The position numbers and the translations under genes were made by a program. A stretch of DNA of 64,000 bases from Nocardioides rotundus (GTDB taxonomy: Bacteria; Actinomycetota; Actinomycetes; Propionibacteriales; Nocardioidaceae). Below, piece after piece: positions 49,141-57,525 of this stretch (positions within the stretch are counted from its first letter, which is position 1; every line of letters begins with the position of its first letter). The notes beneath the pieces are model-generated. The model ran no database searches. It was not told the DNA's origin and was given only the letters and a program-made list of their open reading frames with translations. The stretch is taken from contig NZ_CP082922.1 in NCBI RefSeq assembly GCF_019931675.1, forward strand, positions 2,557,001 to 2,621,000, written 5' to 3'.

Positions 49141-51675
49141 GTGACCTCGGTGACCCCCCAGCAGGTACGCCGCGCGCTGGCGCGGGCCGAACGCGGCGCG
49201 GCGCTCGATCCCGACGAGGCGGCCGCGCTGCTGGCCGTGGAGGGCGAGGAGCTGGAACGGCTCTGCGCGGTCGCGGCCCGGGTCCGCGACGCCGGTCTGC
49301 GGGATGCTGGTCGCGAGGCCACGGTCACCTACTCCCCCAAGGTGTTCATCCCGGTCACCCGCCTGTGCCGCGACCGCTGCCACTACTGCACGTTCGTGGA
49401 GACGCCGGGAGACGCGCGCCGCGCCGGGCGCGCGCCGTACCTCTCCCCCGACGAGATCCTCGAGATCGCCCACGCCGGCCGGGAGCAGGGCTGCCTGGAG
49501 GCGCTCTTCACCCTCGGCGACCGGCCCGAGGACCGCTGGCCCGAGGCGCAGGAGTGGCTGGACGAGCAGGGCTACGACTCCACGCTCGCCTACGTGCGCG
49601 CGATGGCGGTCCGGGTGCTGGAGGAGACCGGCCTGCTCCCCCACCTCAACCCCGGCGTGATGTCGTGGGAGGAGCTGAACCGGCTCAAGCCGGTGTCCCC
49701 GTCGATGGGGATGATGCTGGAGACCACCTCCCGCCGCCTGTTCGAGACCCGCGGCGAGGCGCACTTCGGCTCCCCCGACAAGGACCCCGAGGTCCGGCTG
49801 CGCGTCCTGGAAGACGCCGGGCGGCTCAGCATCCCCTTCACCTCCGGCCTGCTCGTCGGCATCGGCGAGACCCTGGAGGAGCGCGCGGACACGATCTTCG
49901 CACTCCGGCGCGTGCAGCGCTCCTACGGCGGCCTCCAGGAGGTGATCGTGCAGAACTTCCGCGCCAAGCCGGACACCGCGATGCGGCACGCCGACGACCT
50001 CGCGCTCGAGCCCTACCTCGCCGCGATCGCCGTGACCCGGGTCGTCCTGGGCCCCAAGGCCCGCGTGCAGGCCCCGCCGAACCTCACCGACACTGCCGAG
50101 TGCGCGCGACTGCTGGCCGCCGGTGTCGACGACTGGGGCGGTGTCTCCCCCGTCACCCCCGACCACGTGAACCCCGAGCGCCCCTGGCCGGACCTCGACG
50201 TGCTCGGCGAGGTCACCGCGTCGGCCGGGATGACGCTGCGGCCCCGCCTGACGATCCATCCGGAGTACGTCACCGGCGCCCTCACCCGCGGCGAGCCCTG
50301 GCTCGACCCGCGCGTCGCCGGGCACGTGGCCGCGCTGGCCGGGCCCGACGGCCTCGCCCGCGACGGCGTACGCCCCGCTCCCCTGCCCTGGCAGGAGCCC
50401 GACGGCGGCGTGGACGCGCTCGCCGGCAGCGGCCGCACCGACCTGCACACCGCGATCGACGAGACCGGCCGCTCGGCGGACCGCCGCGCGGACTTCGACA
50501 GCGTGTACGGCGACTGGGACTCGCTGCGCGAGCAGGTCGCCACTGGCCCGGGCTCATGCGCCGCCGTCGCCACCGCCGGGGAGGGGTACGACGCCCTCCG
50601 CGCCGCCGAGCGCGACCCGGCGGGCCTCACCGACGACCAGGCGCTGGCGCTGATGACCGCCGAGGGCGACCTGCTGGCCGAGGTGAGCCGGCTGGCCGAC
50701 GCCCTGCGCCACGACACGGTGGGCGACGACGTCACCTACGTGGTGAACCGGAACATCAACTTCACCAACGTCTGCTACGTCGGCTGCCGCTTCTGCGCCT
50801 TCGCCCAGCGCCGCACCGACGCCGACGCGTTCTCCCTCTCCCTGGACCAGGTCGCCGACCGGGCCGAGGAGGCGTGGGGCCTCGGCGCGACCGAGGTGTG
50901 CATGCAGGGCGGCATCGACCCGCAGCTGCCCGCGACGGCCTACTTCGACCTGGTCCGCGCCGTGAAGGAGCGGGTGCCGGGGATGCACGTGCACGCGTTC
51001 TCGCCGATGGAGGTCGTCAACGGCGCGGCCCGCACCGGGCTCTCGATCGAGGAGTTCCTCACCGAGTGCCGGGAGGCCGGGCTCGGGTCGATCCCGGGGA
51101 CGGCCGCGGAGATCCTGGACGACGACGTGCGCTGGATCCTCACCAAGGGCAAGCTGCCGACGAGGACCTGGATCGAGGTGGTCAGCACCGCGCACCGCGT
51201 GGGCATCCCGTCGTCCTCGACGATGATGTACGGCCACGTCGACAACCCGCGGCACTGGGTCAACCACCTGCGCGTGCTCGCCCGGATCCAGGACGAGACC
51301 GGCGGCTTCACCGAGTTCGTGCCGCTGCCGTTCGTGCACCACTCGGCCCCGATCTACCTCGCAGGCGTCGCCCGGCCCGGCCCCACGCTGCGCGACAACC
51401 TCGCCGTGCACGCGGTCGCCCGGATCCTGCTGCACGGGCGGATCCGCAACGTCCAGACCTCCTGGGTCAAGCTCGGCGAGGACGGGACGCGGCGGATGCT
51501 CACCGGCGGCGCCAACGACCTCGGCGGCACGCTGATGGAGGAGACGATCTCCCGGATGGCCGGCTCCGAGCACGGGTCGGCGAAGACGGTCGAGGAGCTC
51601 GCCGCGATCGTGGAGCCGCTCGGCCGCCCGCTGCGGCAGCGGAGCACGACGTACGACGCCGCCGCGGCGCGCTGA
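49141..51675 (+). CDS. fbiC: FO synthase (CofG/CofH fusion) of F420 biosynthesis
   Basis: Radical SAM enzyme that makes the 8-hydroxy-5-deazaflavin (FO) core of coenzyme F420 from tyrosine and the flavin precursor. The 844-residue actinobacterial fusion has two radical SAM sites: CRDRCHYC (CofG half, residue about 78) and CYVGCRFC (CofH half, residue about 545). [15 protein letters not shown] and [11 protein letters not shown] lie in the CofH half. The GTG at 49141 gives a normal N-terminus. The cofactor would serve the LLM oxidoreductase upstream. Confidence 0.96.
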   Translation: MTSVTPQQVRRALARAERGAALDPDEAAALLAVEGEELERLCAVAARVRDAGLRDAGREATVTYSPKVFIPVTRLCRDRCHYCTFVETPGDARRAGRAPYLSPDEILEIAHAGREQGCLEALFTLGDRPEDRWPEAQEWLDEQGYDSTLAYVRAMAVRVLEETGLLPHLNPGVMSWEELNRLKPVSPSMGMMLETTSRRLFETRGEAHFGSPDKDPEVRLRVLEDAGRLSIPFTSGLLVGIGETLEERADTIFALRRVQRSYGGLQEVIVQNFRAKPDTAMRHADDLALEPYLAAIAVTRVVLGPKARVQAPPNLTDTAECARLLAAGVDDWGGVSPVTPDHVNPERPWPDLDVLGEVTASAGMTLRPRLTIHPEYVTGALTRGEPWLDPRVAGHVAALAGPDGLARDGVRPAPLPWQEPDGGVDALAGSGRTDLHTAIDETGRSADRRADFDSVYGDWDSLREQVATGPGSCAAVATAGEGYDALRAAERDPAGLTDDQALALMTAEGDLLAEVSRLADALRHDTVGDDVTYVVNRNINFTNVCYVGCRFCAFAQRRTDADAFSLSLDQVADRAEEAWGLGATEVCMQGGIDPQLPATAYFDLVRAVKERVPGMHVHAFSPMEVVNGAARTGLSIEEFLTECREAGLGSIPGTAAEILDDDVRWILTKGKLPTRTWIEVVSTAHRVGIPSSSTMMYGHVDNPRHWVNHLRVLARIQDETGGFTEFVPLPFVHHSAPIYLAGVARPGPTLRDNLAVHAVARILLHGRIRNVQTSWVKLGEDGTRRMLTGGANDLGGTLMEETISRMAGSEHGSAKTVEELAAIVEPLGRPLRQRSTTYDAAAAR

Positions 51676-51687
51676 GGAGCTCGTCCG

Positions 51688-52914
51688 TCAGGGCACCCGC
51701 ACGTCCACCCAGACCTCGCGGTGGTCCGACGTCGGCGCCGGCCAGCCCGGGCCGGTGAGCCGGAAGAACGGGTCGTCCGGCGTCGGCCAGAAGATCCCCG
51801 AGCCCAGCACCGGCAGCCCGCGGCTCGGCAGCACGTAGTCGGCCCGCACGTTGCCCGGGCCGGGCACGTCGGCGAAGTCGGCCGTGTCCAGGGCGGGGTC
51901 GGACCGGTGGGAGTCGTTCGCTCCGCCCTGCGTCTCCGCGGCCCACACGCCGCCGTCGGACGTGGGCCGGGGGTCCTTCACGAATGGGCTGTCCAGCAGC
52001 TGGTTCGTCGCGCCCGGCACCGAGTCCCCGTCGAGCGGGTCGGAGTTGAGGTCGCCGGCGATGACGAAGCGGGCACCGTGCTCGAGGCCGCCGTACTGCC
52101 CCTGGTCGTCGTAGATGTAGGCCGACTTCCGCGGGTTGGGCGACACGTAGTCGGCCCAGAAGCGGATCTCGTCGAAGTTGCGGGTGCCGTTGCGGTCCTC
52201 CGGCCCGTCGAAGACCGGCGGCGTCGGGTGTGCGACCAGGAAGTGCACGGTCCGCTTGCCGATCCGGATCGGCACGTCCCAGTGCGACTTGGAGGAGAGA
52301 CGCACGTCGGCCAGCTCGGCGGGCGACAACCAGTCGGCGGGCTGGGGGGTCGCCGGATCGTCGGGCAGCATCGCGCCGGGCATGTCGGCCCAGCGGAAGG
52401 TCTGGAAGGTGCGCACGGCCTCGGTGTCGATGGGGTACTTGGAGTAGACGACCATGCCGTACTGCCCCTCGAAGAGGCCGAAGCCGAAGGCGTCGTTGGG
52501 CCCGGCGACGGTGCCGTCGTTGTCCAGGTCGTGCCCGCTCGGGACGCCGGTGTTGGAGGGCGCGATGTAGGAGTAGGGGTAGTCCACCGGGTCCGCGCCG
52601 TTCTGGGAGACCTCGAGGTAGTTGTCCCGGAACAGGTCCACCGCCTCGGGGGCGTAGTCGAACTCGTTGATCAGCAGCACGTCGGGGTTCACCCGCTGGA
52701 TCGTCTCGGCGACGTTCTGCGCCTGCTGGTCGTCGGGGGTGGAGAGGTCCTCGACGAGCTCGCCGGGTGCGGTGCGGTTGAGGGATGCGTTGAACTGGGA
52801 GAACCGCACCTCCTCCGGCCGCTGGGAGCCGTCGGGGGCGGCGTACGTCGGCGCGGCGGCCGCCGTCAGGGCCAGCGGGGCGGCGAGCAGGGCGGACAGC
52901 AGCGTGCGAGACAT
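51688..52914 (-). CDS. Secreted endonuclease/exonuclease/phosphatase-fold protein
   Basis: A 408-residue secreted protein. The signal peptide is RTLLSALLAAPLALTAAAAPTYA (cleaved near 25). The mature part has the EEP fold: QFNASLNR start, VLLINEFD, VIAGDLNSDP and a terminal TSDHREVWVDV (catalytic Asp-His). It could be an extracellular nuclease or phosphatase; the substrate is not determinable. The ATG at 52914 is backed by GGAGG. Its stop converges with fbiC. Confidence 0.88.
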   Translation of the reverse strand: MSRTLLSALLAAPLALTAAAAPTYAAPDGSQRPEEVRFSQFNASLNRTAPGELVEDLSTPDDQQAQNVAETIQRVNPDVLLINEFDYAPEAVDLFRDNYLEVSQNGADPVDYPYSYIAPSNTGVPSGHDLDNDGTVAGPNDAFGFGLFEGQYGMVVYSKYPIDTEAVRTFQTFRWADMPGAMLPDDPATPQPADWLSPAELADVRLSSKSHWDVPIRIGKRTVHFLVAHPTPPVFDGPEDRNGTRNFDEIRFWADYVSPNPRKSAYIYDDQGQYGGLEHGARFVIAGDLNSDPLDGDSVPGATNQLLDSPFVKDPRPTSDGGVWAAETQGGANDSHRSDPALDTADFADVPGPGNVRADYVLPSRGLPVLGSGIFWPTPDDPFFRLTGPGWPAPTSDHREVWVDVRVP

Positions 52915-53005
52915 CGGACCTCCGGGGCGTCGGGATCCGCTCACCCTAGGCACTCCCACCGACAGTCGTCACCCACGCGCGGGTGAACGACGTGTGGCGA
53001 ACCGG

Positions 53006-54019
53006 TCAGCGGATGCCCAGGCTCGTGCACCGGGCCTGGATCGTGCCTTCGCAGATCTGCTCGGTGGTGTAGACACCCTGGCGCACCAGGGTGTCGGTGA
53101 GCGTCGGCAGAGTCACAGGAGTCGGCGGCACCAGCGTGGCCGGCACGCCCTCCACCTCGTCCTCCGTGGCGGGGGCGCTGCGGCCCTGGGCGAGACGGGC
53201 CGCGATCTCGGCCGCCGCGGTCGCCTCGTCGGCGCGGGAGGCGTGCACGGTGACGTCCTGGGTGCCGGTGACCAACCGTCGTACGCCGTCCAGCGATGCG
53301 TCGTGCCCCGTGACCAGGGGCCGGGCTCCCGCCGGCACGCCGGAGTCTCTCACCCCGGAGGCGACCTCGCCGGCGGCGGCGTCGTCCGGGGCGATGACCG
53401 CGGACACGGGGCCGCCGGAGCGCAGCTGCTGCGCGGTCCAGGCCCGCGCCGTGGACGCCTGGTCGGGTGGCAGGGTGGCACGGACCCGGACCCGCGGACC
53501 GAGCTGGCGGACCACCCGGGCGGTCAGCCCGCCGGGCCCGTCGGAGACGACCAGCACCGGGGAGCGGCCGCGCGGCAGCATCCCGCGCAGCGCGTCGGCC
53601 GTCCCCGAGGCGCTCTCCACCTCGTCCACGCCGACGAACCGGTCGGCGCCCGGAACCAGCCGGTCGTAGGCCACGACCGGCACCCGGGCGGCCGCGACCA
53701 GCTCCTCACCGGACTCCGCGCTCACCGGGTTGAGCACCACCACGTCCGCCCCCGCGGCGACCACATCGTCGAGCTGGCTGCGCTGCCGGCCCGCGTCCCC
53801 GCCCGCGTCCCGGACGATCTGCCGACAGTCCGCGCAGGCGCTCTCCATCGCCGCGCCGAACGCGGGTAGGTCCTGCTGGGCATACCGCTCGCTGCCGGCG
53901 TCGCTCACCAGCAGGGCGACGACGTCACGGTCCTCCGGCGTGCTCTCGCAGGCGGACAGCAGCGTTCCGGCCAGCCCGATCGCCGCGATCGTGCGAGCCG
54001 CCCGGGGCCTCACTCCCAT
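53006..54019 (-). CDS. Orphan sugar-binding-type lipoprotein
   Basis: A 337-residue periplasmic-binding-protein (Peripla_BP_4/LacI-fold) with lipobox LLSAC at the N-terminus. [35 protein letters not shown] and [20 protein letters not shown] resemble the xylose/ribose-binding protein group. Such proteins usually feed ABC permeases, but no permease gene lies nearby. The ATG at 54019 overlaps the guaA stop; a GTG in frame six bases later is an alternative. Coupled to guaA. Confidence 0.85.
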   Translation of the reverse strand: MGVRPRAARTIAAIGLAGTLLSACESTPEDRDVVALLVSDAGSERYAQQDLPAFGAAMESACADCRQIVRDAGGDAGRQRSQLDDVVAAGADVVVLNPVSAESGEELVAAARVPVVAYDRLVPGADRFVGVDEVESASGTADALRGMLPRGRSPVLVVSDGPGGLTARVVRQLGPRVRVRATLPPDQASTARAWTAQQLRSGGPVSAVIAPDDAAAGEVASGVRDSGVPAGARPLVTGHDASLDGVRRLVTGTQDVTVHASRADEATAAAEIAARLAQGRSAPATEDEVEGVPATLVPPTPVTLPTLTDTLVRQGVYTTEQICEGTIQARCTSLGIR

Positions 54020-55578
54020 TCGATCGTTCCCGGGGGCTTGGACGTGATGTCCACGGTCACCCGGTTGATCTCGGCGACCTCGTTGGTGATCCGGGTCGAG
54101 ATCCGCTCCATCAGCTCATAGGGCAGCCGCGCCCAGTCCGCGGTCATCGCGTCCTCGGAGGTGACCGGCCGGAGCACAACCGGGTGGCCGTAGGTGCGGC
54201 CGTCGCCCTGGACGCCGACGGAGCGTACGTCGGCCAGCAGCACCACCGGCATCTGCCACACGTCGCGGTCCAGGCCCGCCAGGGTCAGCTCCTCGCGGGC
54301 GATCGCGTCGGCCCGGCGCAGCACGTCCAACCGCTCGCGGGTGACGTCGCCGATGATCCGGATGCCCAGGCCGGGGCCGGGGAACGGCTGGCGCCACACC
54401 ATCGTCGAGGGCAGCCCCAGCTGCTCGCCGACCGCGCGGACCTCGTCCTTGAACAGGGTGCGCAGCGGCTCGACCAGCTCGAAGTCCAGGTCGTCGGGCA
54501 GGCCGCCGACGTTGTGGTGGGACTTGATGTTGGAGGTGCCCGCGCCGCCGCCGGACTCGACCACGTCGGGGTAGAGCGTCCCTTGCACGAGGTAGGCGGT
54601 CGTGCCCTGCTCGCGCGGCATGTCGGCGAAGACCCGCACCTCGGCGGCCTCGAAGGTGCGGATGAACTCGCGCCCGATGATCTTGCGCTTCTCCTCGGGG
54701 TCGGCGACGCCCTTGAGCGCGGTCAGGAACTGGTCGCTGGCGTCGACCACGTCGAGGTCGGAGAAGACCTCCTCGAAGTCGCGGCGCACCTGCTCGGTCT
54801 CCCCGAGCCGCATCATCCCGTGGTCGACGTACACACACGTCAGCCGGTCGCCGATGGCACGCTGCACGATCGCGGCGGCCACTGCGGAGTCCACCCCGCC
54901 GGACAGTGCGCAGATCGCGCGGCCCTCGCCGATCTGCTCGCGGATCCGCTCGACCTGCTCCTCGACGATGTTGAGCATCGTCCAGGTCTGGCGGCAGCCG
55001 GCGATCTCGTGCAGGAAGTGCTCGAGCACCTGCTGCCCGTGCTCGGTGTGGATCACCTCGGGGTGCCACTGCACGCCGGCGAAGCCGCGCTCGACCTGCT
55101 CGAAGGCCGCGACGGGCGTGACCGCGGTCGTGGCGAGCACGCTGAAGCCCTCGGGGGCCGCGGTGACCTGGTCGCCGTGGCTCATCCAGACCTTGTGCTG
55201 CGCGGGCACGTCGGCCAGCAGCGTGCCCTGCTCGGTCACCTCGACCGGCGTGCGGCCGTACTCCCGGGCGCCGGTCGCGGCGACGGTCCCGCCGAGGCCC
55301 TTGGCCATCAGCTGGAAGCCGTAGCACATGCCGAAGACCGGGACGCCGGCGGAGAAGATGGCCTGGTCGATGCCGGGCGCGCCGTCGGCGTACACACTCG
55401 ACGGTCCCCCGGAGAGCACGATCGCCTTCGGGTTCATCGCCAGCATCTCGTCGACCGGCAGCGTGTGCGGCACGATCTCGGAGTAGACGCGGGCCTCGCG
55501 GACCCGGCGGGCGATGAGCTGGGCGTACTGGGCGCCGAAGTCGACGACGAGGACGAGGTCGTGGTCGTGGTCGGTCAC
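54010..55578 (-). CDS. guaA: GMP synthase (glutamine-hydrolysing)
   Basis: Amidates XMP to GMP. The 522-residue length is normal. It has the class I glutaminase nucleophile in [17 protein letters not shown] and the ATP pyrophosphatase PP-loop [14 protein letters not shown]. The C-terminus ends [13 protein letters not shown]. The GTG at 55578 is 6 nt after TAGGCT. The copy is complete, in contrast to the internally deleted copy at 56872-57156. Overlaps the sugar-binding lipoprotein gene. Confidence 0.97.
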   Translation of the reverse strand: MTDHDHDLVLVVDFGAQYAQLIARRVREARVYSEIVPHTLPVDEMLAMNPKAIVLSGGPSSVYADGAPGIDQAIFSAGVPVFGMCYGFQLMAKGLGGTVAATGAREYGRTPVEVTEQGTLLADVPAQHKVWMSHGDQVTAAPEGFSVLATTAVTPVAAFEQVERGFAGVQWHPEVIHTEHGQQVLEHFLHEIAGCRQTWTMLNIVEEQVERIREQIGEGRAICALSGGVDSAVAAAIVQRAIGDRLTCVYVDHGMMRLGETEQVRRDFEEVFSDLDVVDASDQFLTALKGVADPEEKRKIIGREFIRTFEAAEVRVFADMPREQGTTAYLVQGTLYPDVVESGGGAGTSNIKSHHNVGGLPDDLDFELVEPLRTLFKDEVRAVGEQLGLPSTMVWRQPFPGPGLGIRIIGDVTRERLDVLRRADAIAREELTLAGLDRDVWQMPVVLLADVRSVGVQGDGRTYGHPVVLRPVTSEDAMTADWARLPYELMERISTRITNEVAEINRVTVDITSKPPGTIEWE

Positions 55579-55584
55579 GGGGCC

Positions 55585-55590
55585 AGCCTA
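55585..55590 (-). promoter_or_regulatory. -10 box of guaA (leaderless)
   Basis: TAGGCT on the minus strand lies 6 nt before the GTG. The truncated guaA copy at 57156 keeps the same box and spacing. Confidence 0.5.
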
Positions 55591-55607
55591 ATGGGGGTAC
55601 GGCGACG

Positions 55608-56012
55608 TCATGGCCCCGGTGGGGTGCCTCCTGCCAGCCACGTCAGCAGGTGCTTGAGAGGGAAGGCGGTGAGCTGCCACGCGAGGTAGGTCATCGTCCC
55701 GAGGTCAAAGGCGGTCACAAGGCTGCCGGCGATGCCGTCGATCGGCGTCCACACGCCGAACCACACCAGCACCGCGCCCAACCACGCCGCCATCCAGACC
55801 AGCACCTGCCCATGCAGGGGTAGCGGCGCTCGGGCGGCGGCAGCCGCTAGGAAGGGACTGGCCAGGGCGACATACGCCGCGCCGATCAAGGCGAGCGGCC
55901 AGGAGTTCACCGCGAGGGGCGCCAGCCAGAGGACACCCGCGATCAGGTTCGCGAGCAGTACGACGCCGTCGAGGCGGACGCTACGGGTCGCCGCCAGTCC
56001 ATCGGTGGTCAC
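55608..56012 (-). CDS. Small membrane protein, unknown family
   Basis: A 134-residue protein with four hydrophobic helices (VVLLANLIAGVLWLAPLAV, ALIGAAYVALASPFLAAAAA, VLVWMAAWLGAVLVWFGVW, SLVTAFDLGTMTYLAWQL) and short ends. It ends 30 bases before the guaA start region. No motif recognised. Confidence 0.6.
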   Translation of the reverse strand: MTTDGLAATRSVRLDGVVLLANLIAGVLWLAPLAVNSWPLALIGAAYVALASPFLAAAAARAPLPLHGQVLVWMAAWLGAVLVWFGVWTPIDGIAGSLVTAFDLGTMTYLAWQLTAFPLKHLLTWLAGGTPPGP

Positions 56013-56051
56013 GCTGCGATTTTCCCATCACCGGAGCCGATTCGTCCCGGA

Positions 56052-56177
56052 AATCCATCAGGGCCCGGCCGGGGAGGGAGGGTGGCCGGGCCCTGATCGC
56101 CCAGACCGGAGACCGGCCTGGTGCCGGGAACCGGCCATCGGAGGGAGCTGACACCCGGTTCCACGGGGCCCAACGAG
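56052..56177 (+). repeat. 126-bp direct repeat, copy 1
   Basis: Identical over 126 bases to 57198-57323, and similar for about 20 more (56178-56200 vs 57324-57346). It holds a perfect 14-bp stem (56057-56070 with 56084-56097) with a G-rich 13-base loop (GGGGAGGGAGGGT), then GGAACCGG/CCGGTTCC that can pair over 20 bases. It could be a structured RNA, a small mobile repeat or a duplicated terminator. The function is unknown. Confidence 0.85.
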
Positions 56178-56192
56178 GCCGTTCGCGGTGGG

Positions 56193-56292
56193 TTACGTCG
56201 CCCCGACCTGCTCGGCCGAGGTCACCTTGGGCAGCGTGACGACGAACCCCTCGAGCACCCGGCCCAGCGCGTCGAGGAACCGCAGCAGGGTG
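56193..56292 (-). pseudogene. Remnant of an aldolase/citrate-lyase-like gene (DUF6986 type)
   Basis: About 31 codons on the minus strand read TLLRFLDALGRVLEGFVVT-LPKVTSAEQVGAT then stop. FVVTLPKVTS-x-EQV is, to my knowledge, a conserved stretch of HpcH/HpaI-like DUF6986 proteins of about 400 residues. No start codon or remaining domain is present. It looks like an internal scrap that happens to meet a stop. The family assignment is tentative. Confidence 0.35.
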
Positions 56293-56534
56293 GGATCGAG
56301 CGGATCGCGTCGTACGCCTTCGAGCGGGCGCGCGAGCGAAGCGGCTCGGTCACCTCGGCGACCAAGTCGAACGGCATCATCCACACGATGCCGTTCTGGG
56401 GCGAGGTCGTCGTCGAGGTCTTCGACGCCTTCGCGTCCGTGCTGGCCGCCGACGGTCCCCGCACCCGTGACCTGGGCGGCACCGCCTCGACCGACGAGTT
56501 CACCCAGCGGGTGCTCGACGGCATCGGCGGCTGA
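56289..56534 (+). pseudogene. Internally deleted malate/isopropylmalate dehydrogenase-type gene
   Basis: The plus strand reads GGIERIASYAFERARERSG then VTSATKSNGIIHTMPFWGEV, the internal signature of the tartrate/D-malate/isopropylmalate dehydrogenase (TtuC/LeuB) family. It jumps in frame to VEVFDAFASVLAADGPRTRD-LGGTASTDEF, the C-terminus of the same family. Around 100 residues between are gone, and the N-terminal half is absent. There is no start codon. It stops at 56534. Confidence 0.6.
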
Positions 56535-56537
56535 GGG

Positions 56538-56867
56538 CTACTCCCAGCGCGGCTGCTCCTCCTCCGCCACCACGGACAGCCGCAGGTACTGCCCGCGGCC
56601 GAGCTGGAACAGCGCCGAGCCCGCGCTGCCCGCGGGCTCGACCACGCACTCGACGACGACACCGTCCAGGACGTTCACGTCGACCGGCGGACTGCCGGTC
56701 CAGTCGATCCGGGCCCGCACGACGTAGTGGCCGGAGTCCAGCGGCACGGTGAGCGTCCCGCCGCGCCGGACCCGGCCGCGGGTCCGGCCGTCGACCTGGA
56801 TCCGGTAGGAGCGGGCGACGTCGCGCCAGCCGCCGCGCGGGCGGCGTACGACGAGAGTGCCCGGCAC
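56538..56867 (-). CDS. Conserved hypothetical protein (109 residues)
   Basis: An apparently complete protein, RPRGGWRDVARSYRIQVDGR, followed by beta strands (TLTVPLDSGHYVVRARIDW) and ending GRGQYLRLSVVAEEEQPRWE. It looks like a small all-beta domain of unknown role. The GTG at 56867 lies 4 bases beyond the truncated guaA stop, so the two may be cotranscribed. It is the only gene in the island with no sign of damage. Confidence 0.6.
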   Translation of the reverse strand: MPGTLVVRRPRGGWRDVARSYRIQVDGRTRGRVRRGGTLTVPLDSGHYVVRARIDWTGSPPVDVNVLDGVVVECVVEPAGSAGSALFQLGRGQYLRLSVVAEEEQPRWE

Positions 56868-56871
56868 CGGG

Positions 56872-57156
56872 CTACTCCCACTCGATGGTGCCGGGCCGCT
56901 TGCTCGTGATGTCGACGGTGACCCGGTTGACCTCGGGCATCTCGTTGGTGATCCGGGTCGAGATCGTCTCGAGGACGTCGTAGAGCAGCCGCGCCCGGTC
57001 CGCGGTCATCGCGTCCTCGGAGGTGAGCATCCCCGCGATCGGCAGCGTGTGCGGCACGAACTCGGAGGAGACCCGGGCCTCGCGGACCCGCCGGCCGATG
57101 AGCTGGGCATACTGCGCGCCGAAGTCGACGACGGGGACGAGGTCGTGGTCGGTCAC
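56872..57156 (-). pseudogene. Internally deleted guaA copy (94 codons)
   Basis: The product joins the GuaA N-terminus ([19 protein letters not shown]... to PIAGML, about 44 residues) directly to its C-terminus ([15 protein letters not shown]... to GTIEWE, about 50 residues). The glutaminase core with the active cysteine, the PP-loop and most of the synthase domain are lost. Both ends are clearly homologous to the full gene at 54010-55578 but differ at several residues (for example ARR/GRR, VYSEI/VSSEF). The -10 box, GTG start, frame and stop are all kept. Expression is possible, but GMP synthase activity is not. Confidence 0.85.
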
Positions 57157-57162
57157 GGGCTC

Positions 57163-57168
57163 AGCCTA
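57163..57168 (-). promoter_or_regulatory. -10 box kept by the truncated guaA copy
   Basis: TAGGCT lies 6 nt before the GTG at 57156, the same box and spacing as the full guaA. Confidence 0.45.
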
Positions 57169-57197
57169 GTGCCGAGTGGCACGAGCGGGCCCCCAGG

Positions 57198-57323
57198 AAT
57201 CCATCAGGGCCCGGCCGGGGAGGGAGGGTGGCCGGGCCCTGATCGCCCAGACCGGAGACCGGCCTGGTGCCGGGAACCGGCCATCGGAGGGAGCTGACAC
57301 CCGGTTCCACGGGGCCCAACGAG
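57198..57323 (+). repeat. 126-bp direct repeat, copy 2
   Basis: Identical to 56052-56177, including both hairpins. It begins 30 bases upstream of the truncated guaA promoter. The two copies enclose about 1 kb holding the gene remnants. Confidence 0.85.
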
Positions 57324-57428
57324 CCGGTTCGGGGCGGGTTACGTCGGTTCGGAGAAAGTTTTACGACCGATCCGTGTGCGCTGAGCCACGCCGCCTCCTC
57401 CCCTGTCCCGACGCCCTCCCCCCGATCA

Positions 57429-57479
57429 GAGGTAGCCCAGCCACCTGAAACAGGCCGGTCCACGTGGCCTGGCTACCTC
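57429..57479 (-). terminator. Hairpin after the GMC oxidoreductase gene
   Basis: GAGGTAGCCCAGCCAC (57429-57444) pairs with GTGGCCTGGCTACCTC (57464-57479) with two mismatches. It lies 46 bases beyond the GMC gene stop. The rest of 57324-57525 shows no gene. Confidence 0.55.
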
Positions 57480-57525
57480 CAGCCAGCGCGAGGGGGCGCG
57501 ACGGGGCGGAAGGCAGCCGCGATGG

